From assembly GCA_963813315.1 (NCBI GenBank), contig CAWEYO010000003.1, positions 105,573-169,572 of the forward strand: a stretch of DNA of 64,000 nt, given 5' to 3'. Of the stretch, positions 51,695 to 62,330 are shown piece by piece. The stretch's first letter is position 1; every line of letters begins with the position of its first letter. The position numbers and the translations under genes were made by a program. The notes beneath the pieces are model-generated. The model searched no databases and was not told the DNA's origin. It was given only the letters and a program-made list of their open reading frames with translations. This stretch comes from CAWEYO01 sp963813315 (GTDB taxonomy: Bacteria > Pseudomonadota > Alphaproteobacteria > Rhizobiales > Rhizobiaceae).

Positions 51695-51902
51695 CGTAAC
51701 CTCCTGCCCGGCCAGCCGCAAACCCGCTGCCCGCTTCAATTCGCGCGCAACATAGTTAGCAGGCATGTCTGCGTCAAGCCACGCCGACGCTACGCATCGT
51801 TTCTATTTTTTCCAATTAAATCAACGATTTGAGAAACTGCGACATCCTGCCCGTGCGGACGGCCATGTTGACGGCGGCGAATCCCGGCAGACTCGGAGCT
51901 GA

Positions 51903-52045
51903 ACGAGATCAGGTTTGGTCATTCTGCCGGAGAGAATTTGCGGCATGGCCGCGGGGTTCGGCAACGGTTGTACGATTGTGCGGCGGAGCCGGAGCCCGAC
52001 GTTATGGTACAAATTTCTCCCGCCCTTCGGGTTTTTTCCCGCTCA
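51903..52045. repeat. Intergenic repeat, family B copy 2
   Basis: GATCAGGTTTGGTCATTCTG then CCGGAG, AATTTGCGGCATGGCCG, GGAGCCGGAGCCCGA and CGCCCTTCGGG match the interior of the element at 23340-23475. The 20-bp terminal arms of copy 1 are not kept. The right end reaches the sleB stop. Confidence 0.75.
52019..52037 (+). terminator. Rho-independent-like terminator inside repeat family B
   Basis: CCCG and CGGG arms around CCCTT are followed by six T residues. It would act on plus-strand transcripts, although no plus-strand gene is just upstream. The same hairpin with a shorter T run occurs in copy 1. Confidence 0.5.
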
Positions 52046-53254
52046 ACTCCAGCCCCCTCCATAGGTTCGGTAGAAGATATGCAAGCCTATCTTCTTCATC
52101 TTGCGCATCGTGCGCGCCCAGCCTGGATGCACATAGTTCGCGTAGTAGTGCGTCGAAGAGCCGATCTCGGAAATGAATATCTTGCCCGCCGTGACGGCCA
52201 TCGCGATATCCTGTGCCGTCTTGTAGTGCGAAGGGCTCAGGATGCGATCCTTTATGCCGTCACAGGCAAACGAGAACTGGCAGCGATTGCGCCATTGGTC
52301 GTTCTGGTAAACCACGCCACAGATCGTGTCGGGATAAGCAGGATTGCGTACCCGGTTTAGGACCACCTGAGCGACGGCTGCCTGCCCTCTCAAACTCTCT
52401 CCGCGCGCTTCGAAATAGATGGCATTGGCCAGACACTTCTGCTCGGCCGAGGAAAAGACATGTGCCGGCAGCGGCTGGCTCATCCAACCGTGGTCACCCT
52501 TGGCCAACGGAGGAATGAAGCGGCCATTGTTCGGATCCGGATCCTTGAGCAGGCTTTCGAAGGGTGATGCCTTGGCGTAGTCCGGTTCGGACGGCGCATA
52601 GGCGGTGGCAAGAATGTCCGGCCGATCGTTGTTGACCAGTGGAGCAAGGATGGCCGGCACGCCGGGATCGCGCTTGCCTTCCCGCTTCACGTGAAAGGCC
52701 GCGGCGATCTTGATTTCCTTGCCCTTGATCGCCGGCTTGGCGAAGGCCATCCTCAGTTTGCCGTCGAGACCGGGCAGCAGCAGCGAACTGCTGCGTTCAA
52801 AGACCGACCCGGCGTTGAAGGCCTTCGGCGGCGCCGATTTGGCGACCTTGACGATGCGGCCTCTTTTGTCGCCGCGATTGATCCGATCCTCATCGGGAAT
52901 TTCGTTGGCTTGGATGCCTTTGCCCCGGAACGCCACGGAACCGATGCCGGCTGCGGAAACTCCTGAGCCAGATATCGCGCCTGTTGTCGGATCGGCGCTC
53001 GCGAAGGGCATCTCGCCCGCGTGAACCGAACCGGCGACCGCCTTCTCGACATAGGAGTTCCATCGCGCGCCTTGCGCTTCCACGCCCGACACCAGGCCCG
53101 CCATGTCCTGATAGGCCGCGACAGTCGGAAAGCCTATCCAGATACCCAGTCCGGCAACGAGCGCAGGCAGGTATTTGCCCAGGCCGGCGGCGGCCGTGAG
53201 CCGCGTCACAAGTCTACGATGCACGGACACTCTCCAGAAGGCACGCAACCCCAA
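52043..53254 (-). CDS. Exported cell wall hydrolase, SleB/Hydrolase_2 domain
   Basis: 403 residues. An N-terminal hydrophobic segment (KYLPALVAGLGIWIGFPTVA) acts as a signal or anchor. The middle (about 60-280) has no recognised domain. The C-terminal 120 residues are a SleB-type lytic transglycosylase-like domain: CLANAIYFEARGESLRGQAA with the catalytic Glu, AQVVLNRVRNPAYPDTICGV, CQFSFACDG and THYYANYVHPGWA. It cuts peptidoglycan glycan strands. Adjacent to the F0 operon on the same strand but 348 bases upstream of atpI, so a separate unit. Confidence 0.88.
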   Translation of the reverse strand: MGLRAFWRVSVHRRLVTRLTAAAGLGKYLPALVAGLGIWIGFPTVAAYQDMAGLVSGVEAQGARWNSYVEKAVAGSVHAGEMPFASADPTTGAISGSGVSAAGIGSVAFRGKGIQANEIPDEDRINRGDKRGRIVKVAKSAPPKAFNAGSVFERSSSLLLPGLDGKLRMAFAKPAIKGKEIKIAAAFHVKREGKRDPGVPAILAPLVNNDRPDILATAYAPSEPDYAKASPFESLLKDPDPNNGRFIPPLAKGDHGWMSQPLPAHVFSSAEQKCLANAIYFEARGESLRGQAAVAQVVLNRVRNPAYPDTICGVVYQNDQWRNRCQFSFACDGIKDRILSPSHYKTAQDIAMAVTAGKIFISEIGSSTHYYANYVHPGWARTMRKMKKIGLHIFYRTYGGGWS

Positions 53255-53564
53255 CGGAGAGCTACAATGGTGTATTAACCTTGATGGGTTGTTAACAAGA
53301 ACCGGCTTTAGTGATTGAAATTGTTAACAAATTCTTAATGGACCCCCTCACCTTGGCTGATTTGCCGACCCTTGATTCCATTGAAAGATTTCGCGCGGAC
53401 CCCTCACCCTTTCGGTAACGGAAATCCGCTTTCGTCACCCGCCAATCAAACAGCAAAGGAGAGAGCCATGAGGGTCATGGTTTTGGATCGTCGAGCACGG
53501 CACGGACATGCACGCTACGCTCGAAAGGCCCCAAGCGGTTGACGTGTTCCTTCGGATCCCATTC
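53255..53564. other. Intergenic region upstream of sleB, no gene seen
   Basis: The first 150 bases are AT-richer (TTAACCTTGATGGGTTGTTAAC, then TTGTTAACAAATTCTTAATG around 53310-53340) and probably hold the sleB promoter. Bases 53470-53564 can be read on the minus strand as a short open stretch (GPFERSVHVRAVL) but nothing supports it as a gene. Confidence 0.45.
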
Positions 53565-53609
53565 TTCGTAATGATGGGGTCAGGTGTTCGAGTCACCTAA
53601 GTGACACCA
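53565..53609 (+). other. tRNA-Thr(CGT) 3'-half fragment, candidate attachment site
   Basis: The 45 bases read as the 3' part of a tRNA: anticodon loop TTCGTAA (anticodon CGT), 3' anticodon stem TGATG, five-base variable loop GGGTC, T arm AGGTG-TTCGAGT-CACCT with a perfect stem, 3' acceptor AAGTGAC, discriminator A and encoded CCA. The bases before it (CATTC) do not pair with TGATG, and no D arm is found upstream, so the 5' half is missing. Such anticodon-loop-to-CCA copies are the classic footprint of integration by tyrosine recombinases. Confidence 0.75.
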
Positions 53610-53868
53610 TTTTTACCGCGCAATTTCAGCAGGTTAGCATCCGACTGCAATAGCCGTTGCAGTGAACGGTCTCTTGGGGCACCGCCTGGCACTCCCAAGC
53701 TGACATTTCGCCCATGCCCGGTCGAACACGAAGCAAGTGGCCGCCAAAATCGCGGCGGGACAATCTTGACGATGACGCGGTGCGACGAGCTCAAATGTGC
53801 CCGATCCGCACCTTTGCCGATCGGTTTGGAAGCCGCCTACCGACGCTTTGTCTTGTCGAGCACGTAAA
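53610..53868. other. Region right of the tRNA fragment, no supported gene
   Basis: A minus-strand frame from 53794 to 53597 (65 codons, ending LLKLRGKNGVT) runs across this region into the tRNA fragment. It has no recognisable domain and I do not call it. It could be the end of a decayed mobile-element gene. Confidence 0.4.
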
Positions 53869-54363
53869 CTAAGACGCGGCGGCGCTCTTCAGCGCTTCCC
53901 GCAGCGCCTGTTCCTTTGTTTCGTCGAACGATGTCTTGAGGACTACCCCGCCATACCCCTTGATCGCCGCCAGCACCTTGTCTGTCGTTATTTCCTGCAC
54001 GAGCACGAACAGGGCCGCGCTGCCGGGTTCGATGGTTTCCGCGAGCTTCTTCATGAACGGGTCGTTGATGCCGACGTCGGTAAGCGCACCGCCAAGCGCG
54101 CCCGACGCCGCACCCGCGGCAACGCCGAGGATCGGGTTCAGGAACAGCACTCCAATCAGCAAGCCCCACATGCTGCCCGTCGCTGCGCCGGCAGCTGTCA
54201 TGTTCATCATCTGGTTCAATTTCACGCTGCCCGACTCGGTCTTTGTTGCGATAACCGCGTCGCCAATCTTGATGAGATGTTCAACTTGCAGTTCGAACAG
54301 GCGCTTGCGTACCTCTTCCGCCTTTTCTTCATTGGGGTAGACGATCACAACAAGGTCAGACAT
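53869..54363 (-). CDS. DUF1269 domain protein
   Basis: 164 residues. The start MSDLVVIVYPNEEKAEEVRK and IGDAVIATKTESGSVKLNQ, followed by a glycine-rich hydrophobic segment (MWGLLIGVLFLNPILGVAAGAASGALGGAL), are the DUF1269 pattern. TDVGINDPFMKKLAETIEPG and GSAALFVLV complete it. Members are membrane-associated and often stress-related, but have no proven activity. First gene to the right of the tRNA fragment. Confidence 0.85.
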   Translation of the reverse strand: MSDLVVIVYPNEEKAEEVRKRLFELQVEHLIKIGDAVIATKTESGSVKLNQMMNMTAAGAATGSMWGLLIGVLFLNPILGVAAGAASGALGGALTDVGINDPFMKKLAETIEPGSAALFVLVQEITTDKVLAAIKGYGGVVLKTSFDETKEQALREALKSAAAS

Positions 54364-54694
54364 GGCTGTTTCCTTTCACGGATACCCCCACCCGTCGGCG
54401 CGAAGATGCCTGAATGGGCGGCCGGATGGAATTCAAATTGCAACGCTGGGCCAGTCTTCTTGACAGAACTGTCTCCCGGCTAGCCAATCCCTCGCAGCAT
54501 CTCGCTGCAGGGATGGCGCTGTCGGGCGCATCGATAACTGCAGCAGTTGACAGCTGCCAGGCTCGGGTCGTCGCCGTCGTCACAACGTTCCCATGTAGCG
54601 CGCCGCGACCCGGGCCGATCGTACCCATAACTGGTTCGGCGGCAGAGGGGCCTGAAAGGGCGGGCAATGTCAATCTTTCACCTGAGTTCGTGCG
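54364..54694. other. Intergenic region, no gene seen
   Basis: 331 bases between two minus-strand genes. It contains the likely promoter of the DUF1269 gene. Open frames here are short and lack family similarity. A minor CTGCAGCAGTTGACAGCTGC palindrome-like stretch is at about 54538-54558. Confidence 0.4.
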
Positions 54695-55348
54695 CTACGG
54701 GAGAACGTTGACTGCACGGGCCGCGACGATCACGAGCGTCAAGAGCGAGATCGTGCTCTCGAGCATCATCAGCATCTTGGCACGGTGGGTAAGTGGCATA
54801 ACGTCGGTGGGGCTGAACGCTGTAGCCGTGTTGAATCCAAGATACAGATAGTCGAGGAAAAATGGTCGCCAGTCGGGTGCTGTGGCCTCGGGTGCCGCCT
54901 CCTGCGGAAAAAGCCAATCGGGCTTGCCGCTCATCCTGTTCGCCCGCGCGTACGGACCGCCCCGATCAATTTGCCAATATAACAAGGAGAAGGTCAGAAC
55001 ATTGATGACCCAGATCGCAAGCGACGAAGAGAGAAGGGAGATCGTGCGGGTCTCCGGAGGATGAAGCGTGACGATGCCGATCATATCCGCCAACTCCGCA
55101 GTTATGTTGATGATATACGCCGTGCCAAAAAACATGATCACCGTCCGCTCGACGCGCAGCCACAAAGTGTTCGCTGCCGTGACCGTAACGAGGATCATGG
55201 GCACAAGGACCATGAGCAGGACCAGGTAGGAAACCCACACCGGCAAAATCTGAACGTGGTGAGGTAGTACCGTGAGCAGGCCAGCCACGGCCAACATCGC
55301 AAGCACTGGGGGCCAGCGCGACTCGTCGCCGAGCACCGGCTCATTCAT
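54695..55348 (-). CDS. Uncharacterised membrane protein with C-terminal ion-channel-like segment
   Basis: 217 residues with about five membrane helices. The last part, FLDYLYLGFNTATAFSPTDV followed by LTHRAKMLMMLESTISLLTL, has the layout of a pore loop and final helix of two-helix ion channels, with GFNTATAFSPTDV at the filter position, although no TVGYG is present. The family is seen in proteobacteria as a conserved hypothetical or DUF1345-like protein. A transport or channel role is inference. Confidence 0.65.
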   Translation of the reverse strand: MNEPVLGDESRWPPVLAMLAVAGLLTVLPHHVQILPVWVSYLVLLMVLVPMILVTVTAANTLWLRVERTVIMFFGTAYIINITAELADMIGIVTLHPPETRTISLLSSSLAIWVINVLTFSLLYWQIDRGGPYARANRMSGKPDWLFPQEAAPEATAPDWRPFFLDYLYLGFNTATAFSPTDVMPLTHRAKMLMMLESTISLLTLVIVAARAVNVLP

Positions 55349-55660
55349 TCTTGTGCCGGAACGTCCGCATTCCGCTCCGATACATTCGAACTGACAAAAG
55401 TGGAAAGAAGAGCGATAGGCAAGGTAGAGGTTCAGCCCAAAACTTCACTTCCATGGTTTGTCTGCAACCAGGCATCTAAGCCTGGTCTCCGAATTGCGCC
55501 GCCTATCAAGCAGGCATCGCCAGCAGCAGGCTAAACTTGGCGCAAAGGTGTCGCAAGGCCATCAAACGGCTGAATGACCTGTTGAAATGGGCCAGACCGA
55601 CCCCCGGGCCCCGATCTATCTTCACGATCTTCGCCGATGGCGGGTGGCGGTGGATCTCGG
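55349..55660. other. Intergenic region, no gene seen
   Basis: 312 bases between two minus-strand genes. A plus-strand stretch (RCRKAIKRLNDLLKWARPTP, about 55545-55610) reads openly but has no start or recognised match. It might be debris of a former gene. Confidence 0.35.
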
Positions 55661-57511
55661 CTAGTTCACCGGTGCCATAGCATCAGGTTCAGTCCAGCCA
55701 GCCTTGCGCAGCCCGTCCATGAGTGCGTCGACGATGCTTTCGAGCGGATGGAAGCGGCGGTAGACGGCGGCGGGATCGCGGTTGAACGCTGGTGCCTGCT
55801 TCGCCATCGTGTCCAGCGCTTCCTGCGCCGCGGCGTGGTTTCCGAGGGCACCGTGGGCGATGGCGAGGAGCGACACCCCGGTGTAATCCCCGGCTGCCGA
55901 GTGCTCGGCCGAGGCGAGCATCTCGCGGTAGCGACCCTCGAGGAGGAAGTGGATCGTGGTCGTATCGTAGTACCAGCCCGGCGGGTTGATGGTCCGCGCG
56001 ATCGCACGCTCGCTATAGGCGAGACCCTCCTCCCAGCGGCCGCGAAATGCCAGCCGCCAGCCAAGCTGCGCCAGGGTATCGGGGTCGTTCGGGTTGAGCG
56101 CCAGCGCCTGCCGCTGGATGCGCTCCGACTCGTCGAAGTTGCCGAGGTGGTACTGGACCGCCGAAAGCGCCCGCAGCGCGACCACGTTCTCGGGGTCGAT
56201 CGCGACCGCCTTGGAGGCAAAGTCGAGCGCCTGGCTCATCTCGCGCGGGAACTCGGCATCCGGCACGAAGCCGAACCGGGCGGCATCGAGGTGCAGCCAG
56301 CCCAGCAGAGCCCAGGGCTCGGCATAGTCCGGGTCGCGCTCGACCGCGGCCTCGAGGCACGCCAGGACCGGCTGGCGGAGATTGTCCCGGAAGGTGCGGC
56401 GGTACGTGTAGGCCCGCAGCACGCAGGCGTAGCTGGCCATGCTCGGCTCGACGCCGGTCGACAGGCGGGCCGCCATGTCGCTGTTGAGGATGCCGTAGGG
56501 CTGACCCAGCACCGTCGCAATGCTGGCGGCGAGATGCGCCCGGACGCCGAGCAGGGCGCCCGCTGTCCGCGCCCGGTCGTAGGTCTCGCTCCATAGCACA
56601 CGGTCCGTCTGCGCGTCGAAAAGCTGCGCCACCACCCGCACGGTCGTCGCGTCGGAGCTGACGTTGCCTTTGACGACATAGCCGACCCCGAGGTCGTGTC
56701 CCAGCGTCAATGGGTCGGCACGCGCGTCCTGGCTGAAACTCGCCGGTACCGAATAGAGCCGGAAGCCTTCGAACCGCATCAGGTCGGTGATGAGCTCCTG
56801 GGTCACGCCGGAGGCAAGGAAGCGGTCGCCCTCGCCGGCGCTGAGCGTCTCGAAGGGCAGGACGACAACGGCCGGACCGCGGGCTGCCTCCGCACTCGAC
56901 GTCGATGGGCCGCGCAGCCAGAGCCACAGCCCGCCGGCCACCGCGAGGAGCGCGACGGCGAGCAGGCCGGCCAGGGTCTGAACGCCGAAACGGCCGCGCA
57001 CCGCGACCTCGGCCCTGTCCGTTTCGTCGGCGGCGATCGCCGCACCCGCTGGCCCGACAAGGGTCCCGCCGCGGGCTTCGCGTTCGGTGTCAGCGGATGA
57101 CGGCGCCTCGGTCGGCACCTGGTGCCATGTGAAATACGGGACGTAGCGGCCTTTCGGAATGGTGATACGCACGGGGTCCCGGGCCCCGGCATCGACGTAG
57201 TAGCTGTCAAGGTCGCGCCGCAGGCGTCGGGCTTCGATACGGACAACCGGATCGGACTGCGACTCGAATGTCGCGTCGCGGCCAAAGACCGCAAGCCCGA
57301 CCGAATACCCTTTCAGCCCGTCGGCACGTCCCGCGAGCGCCTCTTCAACCAGGTGTCGTAGAAAGGCTCGCCGCCGCGGGCCCGCCTGGAACGTCGGACT
57401 GTCCAGGATACGCTCCAATTGCGTGCGGATGTCGGCCGGCGGTGGACCGGGTGGTGCGGTCCCGCGACCAGAGGCGTCGGTTGCTGGTGCTACAACACCC
57501 TCCCAAGCCAA
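55661..57511 (-). CDS. Membrane TolB/TPR regulator-like protein
   Basis: 616 residues. The N-terminal part (about 28-125: LERILDSPTFQAGPRRRAFL, GYSVGLAVFGRDATF, VRIEARRLRRDLDSYY, ITIPKGRYVPYF) matches a domain found at the head of many rhizobial proteins annotated as adenylate cyclase, but no cyclase domain is present. A membrane helix follows (LAGLLAVALLAVAGGLWLWL, about 180-200), then a TolB-like domain (VVVLPFETLSAGEGDRFLAS) and TPR units (DFASKAVAIDPENVVALRAL and RIQRQALALNPNDPDTLAQL). A CadC-like, membrane-bound transcription role is inference. Start is a TTG at 57511. Divergent from the sulfatase cluster. Confidence 0.75.
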   Translation of the reverse strand: MAWEGVVAPATDASGRGTAPPGPPPADIRTQLERILDSPTFQAGPRRRAFLRHLVEEALAGRADGLKGYSVGLAVFGRDATFESQSDPVVRIEARRLRRDLDSYYVDAGARDPVRITIPKGRYVPYFTWHQVPTEAPSSADTEREARGGTLVGPAGAAIAADETDRAEVAVRGRFGVQTLAGLLAVALLAVAGGLWLWLRGPSTSSAEAARGPAVVVLPFETLSAGEGDRFLASGVTQELITDLMRFEGFRLYSVPASFSQDARADPLTLGHDLGVGYVVKGNVSSDATTVRVVAQLFDAQTDRVLWSETYDRARTAGALLGVRAHLAASIATVLGQPYGILNSDMAARLSTGVEPSMASYACVLRAYTYRRTFRDNLRQPVLACLEAAVERDPDYAEPWALLGWLHLDAARFGFVPDAEFPREMSQALDFASKAVAIDPENVVALRALSAVQYHLGNFDESERIQRQALALNPNDPDTLAQLGWRLAFRGRWEEGLAYSERAIARTINPPGWYYDTTTIHFLLEGRYREMLASAEHSAAGDYTGVSLLAIAHGALGNHAAAQEALDTMAKQAPAFNRDPAAVYRRFHPLESIVDALMDGLRKAGWTEPDAMAPVN

Positions 57512-57757
57512 CCTTTTCCAGCAAAATTACGAGCGGCGGAAGATAGCTGATCGCATAAAGCAAAGAAAGCGCGCGGGTTTGGATAGCCCACGTCGATGAC
57601 ACTTTTGTGACGTCCCTGGTGCGATTCCGTACTCGTTTCGTTCACGTTACAACATGTTGCAACATGTTCGTACCTTCCGCCGAGCAGACTTCAGCGCGAT
57701 CATTCTCCCTTTCAGCGATCCTCGCTGACGGTGCGAAACAAATGGTGCGAAGCAGAG
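57512..57757. promoter_or_regulatory. Divergent promoter region of regulator and sulfatase cluster
   Basis: 246 bases between divergent starts. The main feature is the palindrome at 57651-57668. The interval on both sides is AT-richer than its neighbours. No convincing -35/-10 can be fixed. Confidence 0.55.
57651..57668. promoter_or_regulatory. 18-bp perfect palindrome, candidate operator
   Basis: AACATGTTGCAACATGTT equals its own reverse complement and also consists of two copies of AACATGTT separated by GC. It lies 90 bases before the small plus-strand gene and 140 before the TolB/TPR regulator gene. Length and symmetry suit a dimeric transcription factor site. Confidence 0.6.
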
Positions 57758-58003
57758 ATGGCGTCAAATATCACTGCCATCGTGACTCGGTTCCCGCTGC
57801 GCGAGCTCGAAATACGTCGGCGGTGCGCTCGCGACCCGAACTTCGTGGAGGTCTGCGAGGACTATGGGGAGGCGCTGCAAGCGCTTCGCCACTGGGAGGG
57901 GGCCGGACCTGCCGGAGCAGCCCGGGCGGAGGAATACCGCCAGATGCTGGAGGAACTCGCGGCGGAGATGCTCGCAATCCTCGACGGCCCGCCCGCGCCC
58001 TAA
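57758..58003 (+). CDS. Hypothetical small protein
   Basis: 81 residues, all predicted helical: MASNITAIVTRFPLRELEIR, then CARDPNFVEVCEDYGEALQA and YRQMLEELAAEMLAILDG. No membrane or signal segment. The DPNFVEVCEDYGEA core looks conserved-type, but I do not recognise the family with certainty. It may be the first gene of the sulfatase cluster, 117 bases before it. Confidence 0.6.
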   Translation: MASNITAIVTRFPLRELEIRRRCARDPNFVEVCEDYGEALQALRHWEGAGPAGAARAEEYRQMLEELAAEMLAILDGPPAP

Positions 58004-58120
58004 CGACGGCTGAACCAGACGGCGCCCCGGATCCGACCCGTGCACCGACGTGCCATTCGAAACCAGCCTCGGCCACACCGGCAAGGCTACCCCGATGAAG
58101 AAGGATGGAGGATGACTGAC

Positions 58121-59836
58121 ATGAAAGCAGCAAGCACTTGTATTGCGGCGGCTATGACCGTCGGCGCCGCCCTGCTCAGTACGACGGCGATGGTCCAGGC
58201 CCAGGAGCAGCCCAAGCCCAACATCCTGTTCATCATGGGCGACGACATCGGCTGGATGCAGCCGAGCATCTATCACCGCGGTCTGATGGTCGGGGAGACA
58301 CCCAACATCGATCGCATCGGGAACGAAGGTGCGATCTTCATGCATTATTATGCCGAGCAGAGCTGCACGGCCGGGCGCAATGCGTTCATTACCGGCATGA
58401 ACCCGCTGCGTACTGGCATGATCCCGCCGCAGCTGCCGGGAAGCCCCTCCTATCTCAGACCCGGCACCCCGACGCTCTCGTGGTTCCTGCGCGATCTCGG
58501 CTACAACACCGGCGAGTTCGGCAAGAACCATCTGGGCGACCACACCGAAGCCCTGCCGACCGCACACGGCTTCCACGAGTTCTGGGGATACCTCTACCAT
58601 CTCGACGCGATGCAGGGGGTAAGCTTCCCCGACATCAACAAGACACCGACCGAGCAGACCGTCGCGCCGCCTTGCAAGAATACGCCGATCCCCGGCCTTC
58701 AGGAGGATCCCGCGGCTGTGGATCCGCTGACCACGGTGTGCCTGACGCCACCACGTCCGGTGCTGTCGTGCAAGTCGTCCGACGGAACCGCTGCCAACCA
58801 GACCTGCACGGATGAGGGCCCGCTGACGCTGGAGCGCTCGAAGACCGTGGACGAGGAGATCTCGGCCAAGGTCATCGACTTCCTTGACCGCAATGATCCC
58901 GAGAAGACCAAGAAGCCGTTCTTCGTCTGGTACAACCCGGCGCGCATGCACGTCACCACCGTGCTGTCGGACAAATACATGGCCATGGTGGGCGAGCCCG
59001 GCGGCAAGGACTGGGGCGTCAACGAAGCCGGCATGAAGCAGATGGACGACAACATCGGCTATGTGCTGAAGAAGCTCGAGGAGATGGGCGAGCTCGACAA
59101 CACCATCATCGCCTTCACCACCGACAATGGCGCCGAGACGTTCACCTTCCCCGACGGCGGTATCACCCCGTTCAAGGGCTCGAAGATGACCACCTGGGAG
59201 GGCGGCATGCGCGCGCCGATGGTCATCCGCTGGCCGGGTCATATCGAGCCTGGCACCGTCAAGAACGAGATCTTCGCGTCGCTTGACTGGCTGCCGACCC
59301 TTGTGAATATCGCCGGCGGCCCCAAGGGCGACGACCTCAAAAAACAGATCGAGGCCGGCACGTATCCGGGGATCGTCAAGACCACGCTCGACGGCGTCGA
59401 TCAAGCCGACTATGTGCTGGGCAAGACGGAGAAGTCCGTGCGTGACACCTTCTTCTACTATTCCAGCGCGCACCCGTCGGCGGTGCGCTACAAGAATTGG
59501 AAGATGTATTTCGCGATCGCACCCGAAACCGCGACGGGCTTCATCTCCCCGGGAGTGCAGACCCAGTTCGCAGCCGGCATGGTAAACCTCAAGCGCGATC
59601 CATTCGAGATGGGGATGGGCGAGTGGAAAAAGGCGAATTTCTGGTTCGGCGGAGCGCTCGCCGGGCCTGCCACGGCCTACATATACGACTGGAACCTGCT
59701 GCCAATCGGCCAGGCGCTGTGGCTCAGGGAGCTCGAGACCTATAAAGCGTTCCCCCCGCTTCAGGACCCGGCGAGCTACAACCTGGATCAGGTCATGGAA
59801 GAGCTCAAGAAGGCGCATACGAACCCGAGCCAGTAA
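58121..59836 (+). CDS. Secreted arylsulfatase-family enzyme (CTAGR type), first copy
   Basis: 571 residues with a signal peptide (MKAASTCIAAAMTVGAALLS, cleavage near VQAQ), so periplasmic or secreted. Type I sulfatase layout: metal Asp pair in IMGDDIGW (41-42), the modified Cys in QSCTAGRNAF (C82), GKNHLGD for the catalytic Lys/His pair, TTDNGAETF for the metal DN, and SKMTTWEGGMRAP near 350. The formylglycine motif is C-x-A-x-R, not the usual C-x-P-x-R. It hydrolyses sulfate esters; substrate unknown. ATG 58121 has GGAGG nine bases upstream; ATG 58112 is the alternative. Confidence 0.88.
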   Translation: MKAASTCIAAAMTVGAALLSTTAMVQAQEQPKPNILFIMGDDIGWMQPSIYHRGLMVGETPNIDRIGNEGAIFMHYYAEQSCTAGRNAFITGMNPLRTGMIPPQLPGSPSYLRPGTPTLSWFLRDLGYNTGEFGKNHLGDHTEALPTAHGFHEFWGYLYHLDAMQGVSFPDINKTPTEQTVAPPCKNTPIPGLQEDPAAVDPLTTVCLTPPRPVLSCKSSDGTAANQTCTDEGPLTLERSKTVDEEISAKVIDFLDRNDPEKTKKPFFVWYNPARMHVTTVLSDKYMAMVGEPGGKDWGVNEAGMKQMDDNIGYVLKKLEEMGELDNTIIAFTTDNGAETFTFPDGGITPFKGSKMTTWEGGMRAPMVIRWPGHIEPGTVKNEIFASLDWLPTLVNIAGGPKGDDLKKQIEAGTYPGIVKTTLDGVDQADYVLGKTEKSVRDTFFYYSSAHPSAVRYKNWKMYFAIAPETATGFISPGVQTQFAAGMVNLKRDPFEMGMGEWKKANFWFGGALAGPATAYIYDWNLLPIGQALWLRELETYKAFPPLQDPASYNLDQVMEELKKAHTNPSQ

Positions 59837-59989
59837 CGGAGACGCTCGAGACGATCATGATGTGACCGCGGACGCCCTTCGGGGCGGCCACGGCACATTT
59901 AGATCCAAATTCGGTATCCGACATGGCAAACGACGGCGCGCGAGCTTTCGATCCGCCGACACGTCGTTTCCAAAAATGGAGCTAGCCAG

Positions 59990-60683
59990 ATGAAAACGAG
60001 GTATGCCGTCGCGGCGATTGCGAGCCTGCTGTTTGCGTCGGGACCAGCGCTCGCCCAGGACGCTATCACCGCGCCCGCGCAGAAGACGATTGGCGCACAC
60101 TCGGCGGCAATGGTGCCGTCGCTTGCAGTGCTGAACTCCGGAGGCGCCAAGCTCGACAACGGCAAACTGACGATGAGCCAGATTGTCCCCACCTCCGATC
60201 GTCTTCGCTGATAGGCCGGTCAGGGCGGCAGGACACGTGTTGACCGCCGACTTCATCAAGCAGTGGGATGAGGGGAACGACAGTTTCGCCAAGGATCCGC
60301 CGAATGCGACCATATCGGTCCTGAACAGCGACGGATCGGCGATCGAGGACGCTGTGGTGGTTCTCAAGGCCCCCACGCTTGAGGGCGGCAATTTGACGTT
60401 CGACGTTTCGGTGCTGGAAGGTGACCTTGCCGGGGCCAACGGTCCGGCGTCGCTTTTCATCGACTGGTTCGCCGCGCGCGGCGGCTTTGGCCATGTCGGG
60501 GTCGTCGGCGGCGTCGGCTTCCATGCCCCCGTCTGGCATGGCGGCTGGTATGCCCATCCGGGCGCCTATTACGGCGCTGGACTGGCGACGGGGGCAATGA
60601 TTGGAGCTGCGGCAGCCTCGGCCTATCGCCCATACTATCCGCCGCCAGCCTGCGGCTACTACCCGTATCCGCCCTGCTACTAG
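59990..60683 (+). pseudogene. Exported protein, interrupted by a +1 frameshift
   Basis: The first frame (59990-60211) gives a signal peptide (MKTRYAVAAIASLLFASGPA) and KTIGAHSAAMVPSLAVLNSG, ending soon after SQIVPTS. The second frame resumes IVFADRPVRAAGHVLTADFI to the end at 60683. Removing one G at 60197 joins them into about 230 residues. The joined protein resembles an exported family of Hyphomicrobiales (from memory). The C-terminus is Gly/His/Tyr-rich (GAYYGAGLATGAMIG, PYYPPPACGYYPYPPCY), as in surface or matrix proteins. It sits between the two sulfatase genes. Confidence 0.65.
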
Positions 60684-60717
60684 GATTCCGCTGCGATCGT
60701 CGTGGAGAGAGGAAGCC

Positions 60718-62316
<1,599 letters not shown>

Positions 62317-62330
62317 GAAGGAGACGCAGA

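Noticed and set aside
53597..53794. 65-codon minus-strand ORF next to the tRNA fragment
   Set aside because: No recognisable domain, runs up to the tRNA fragment, and Arg/Ser-rich composition suggests chance.
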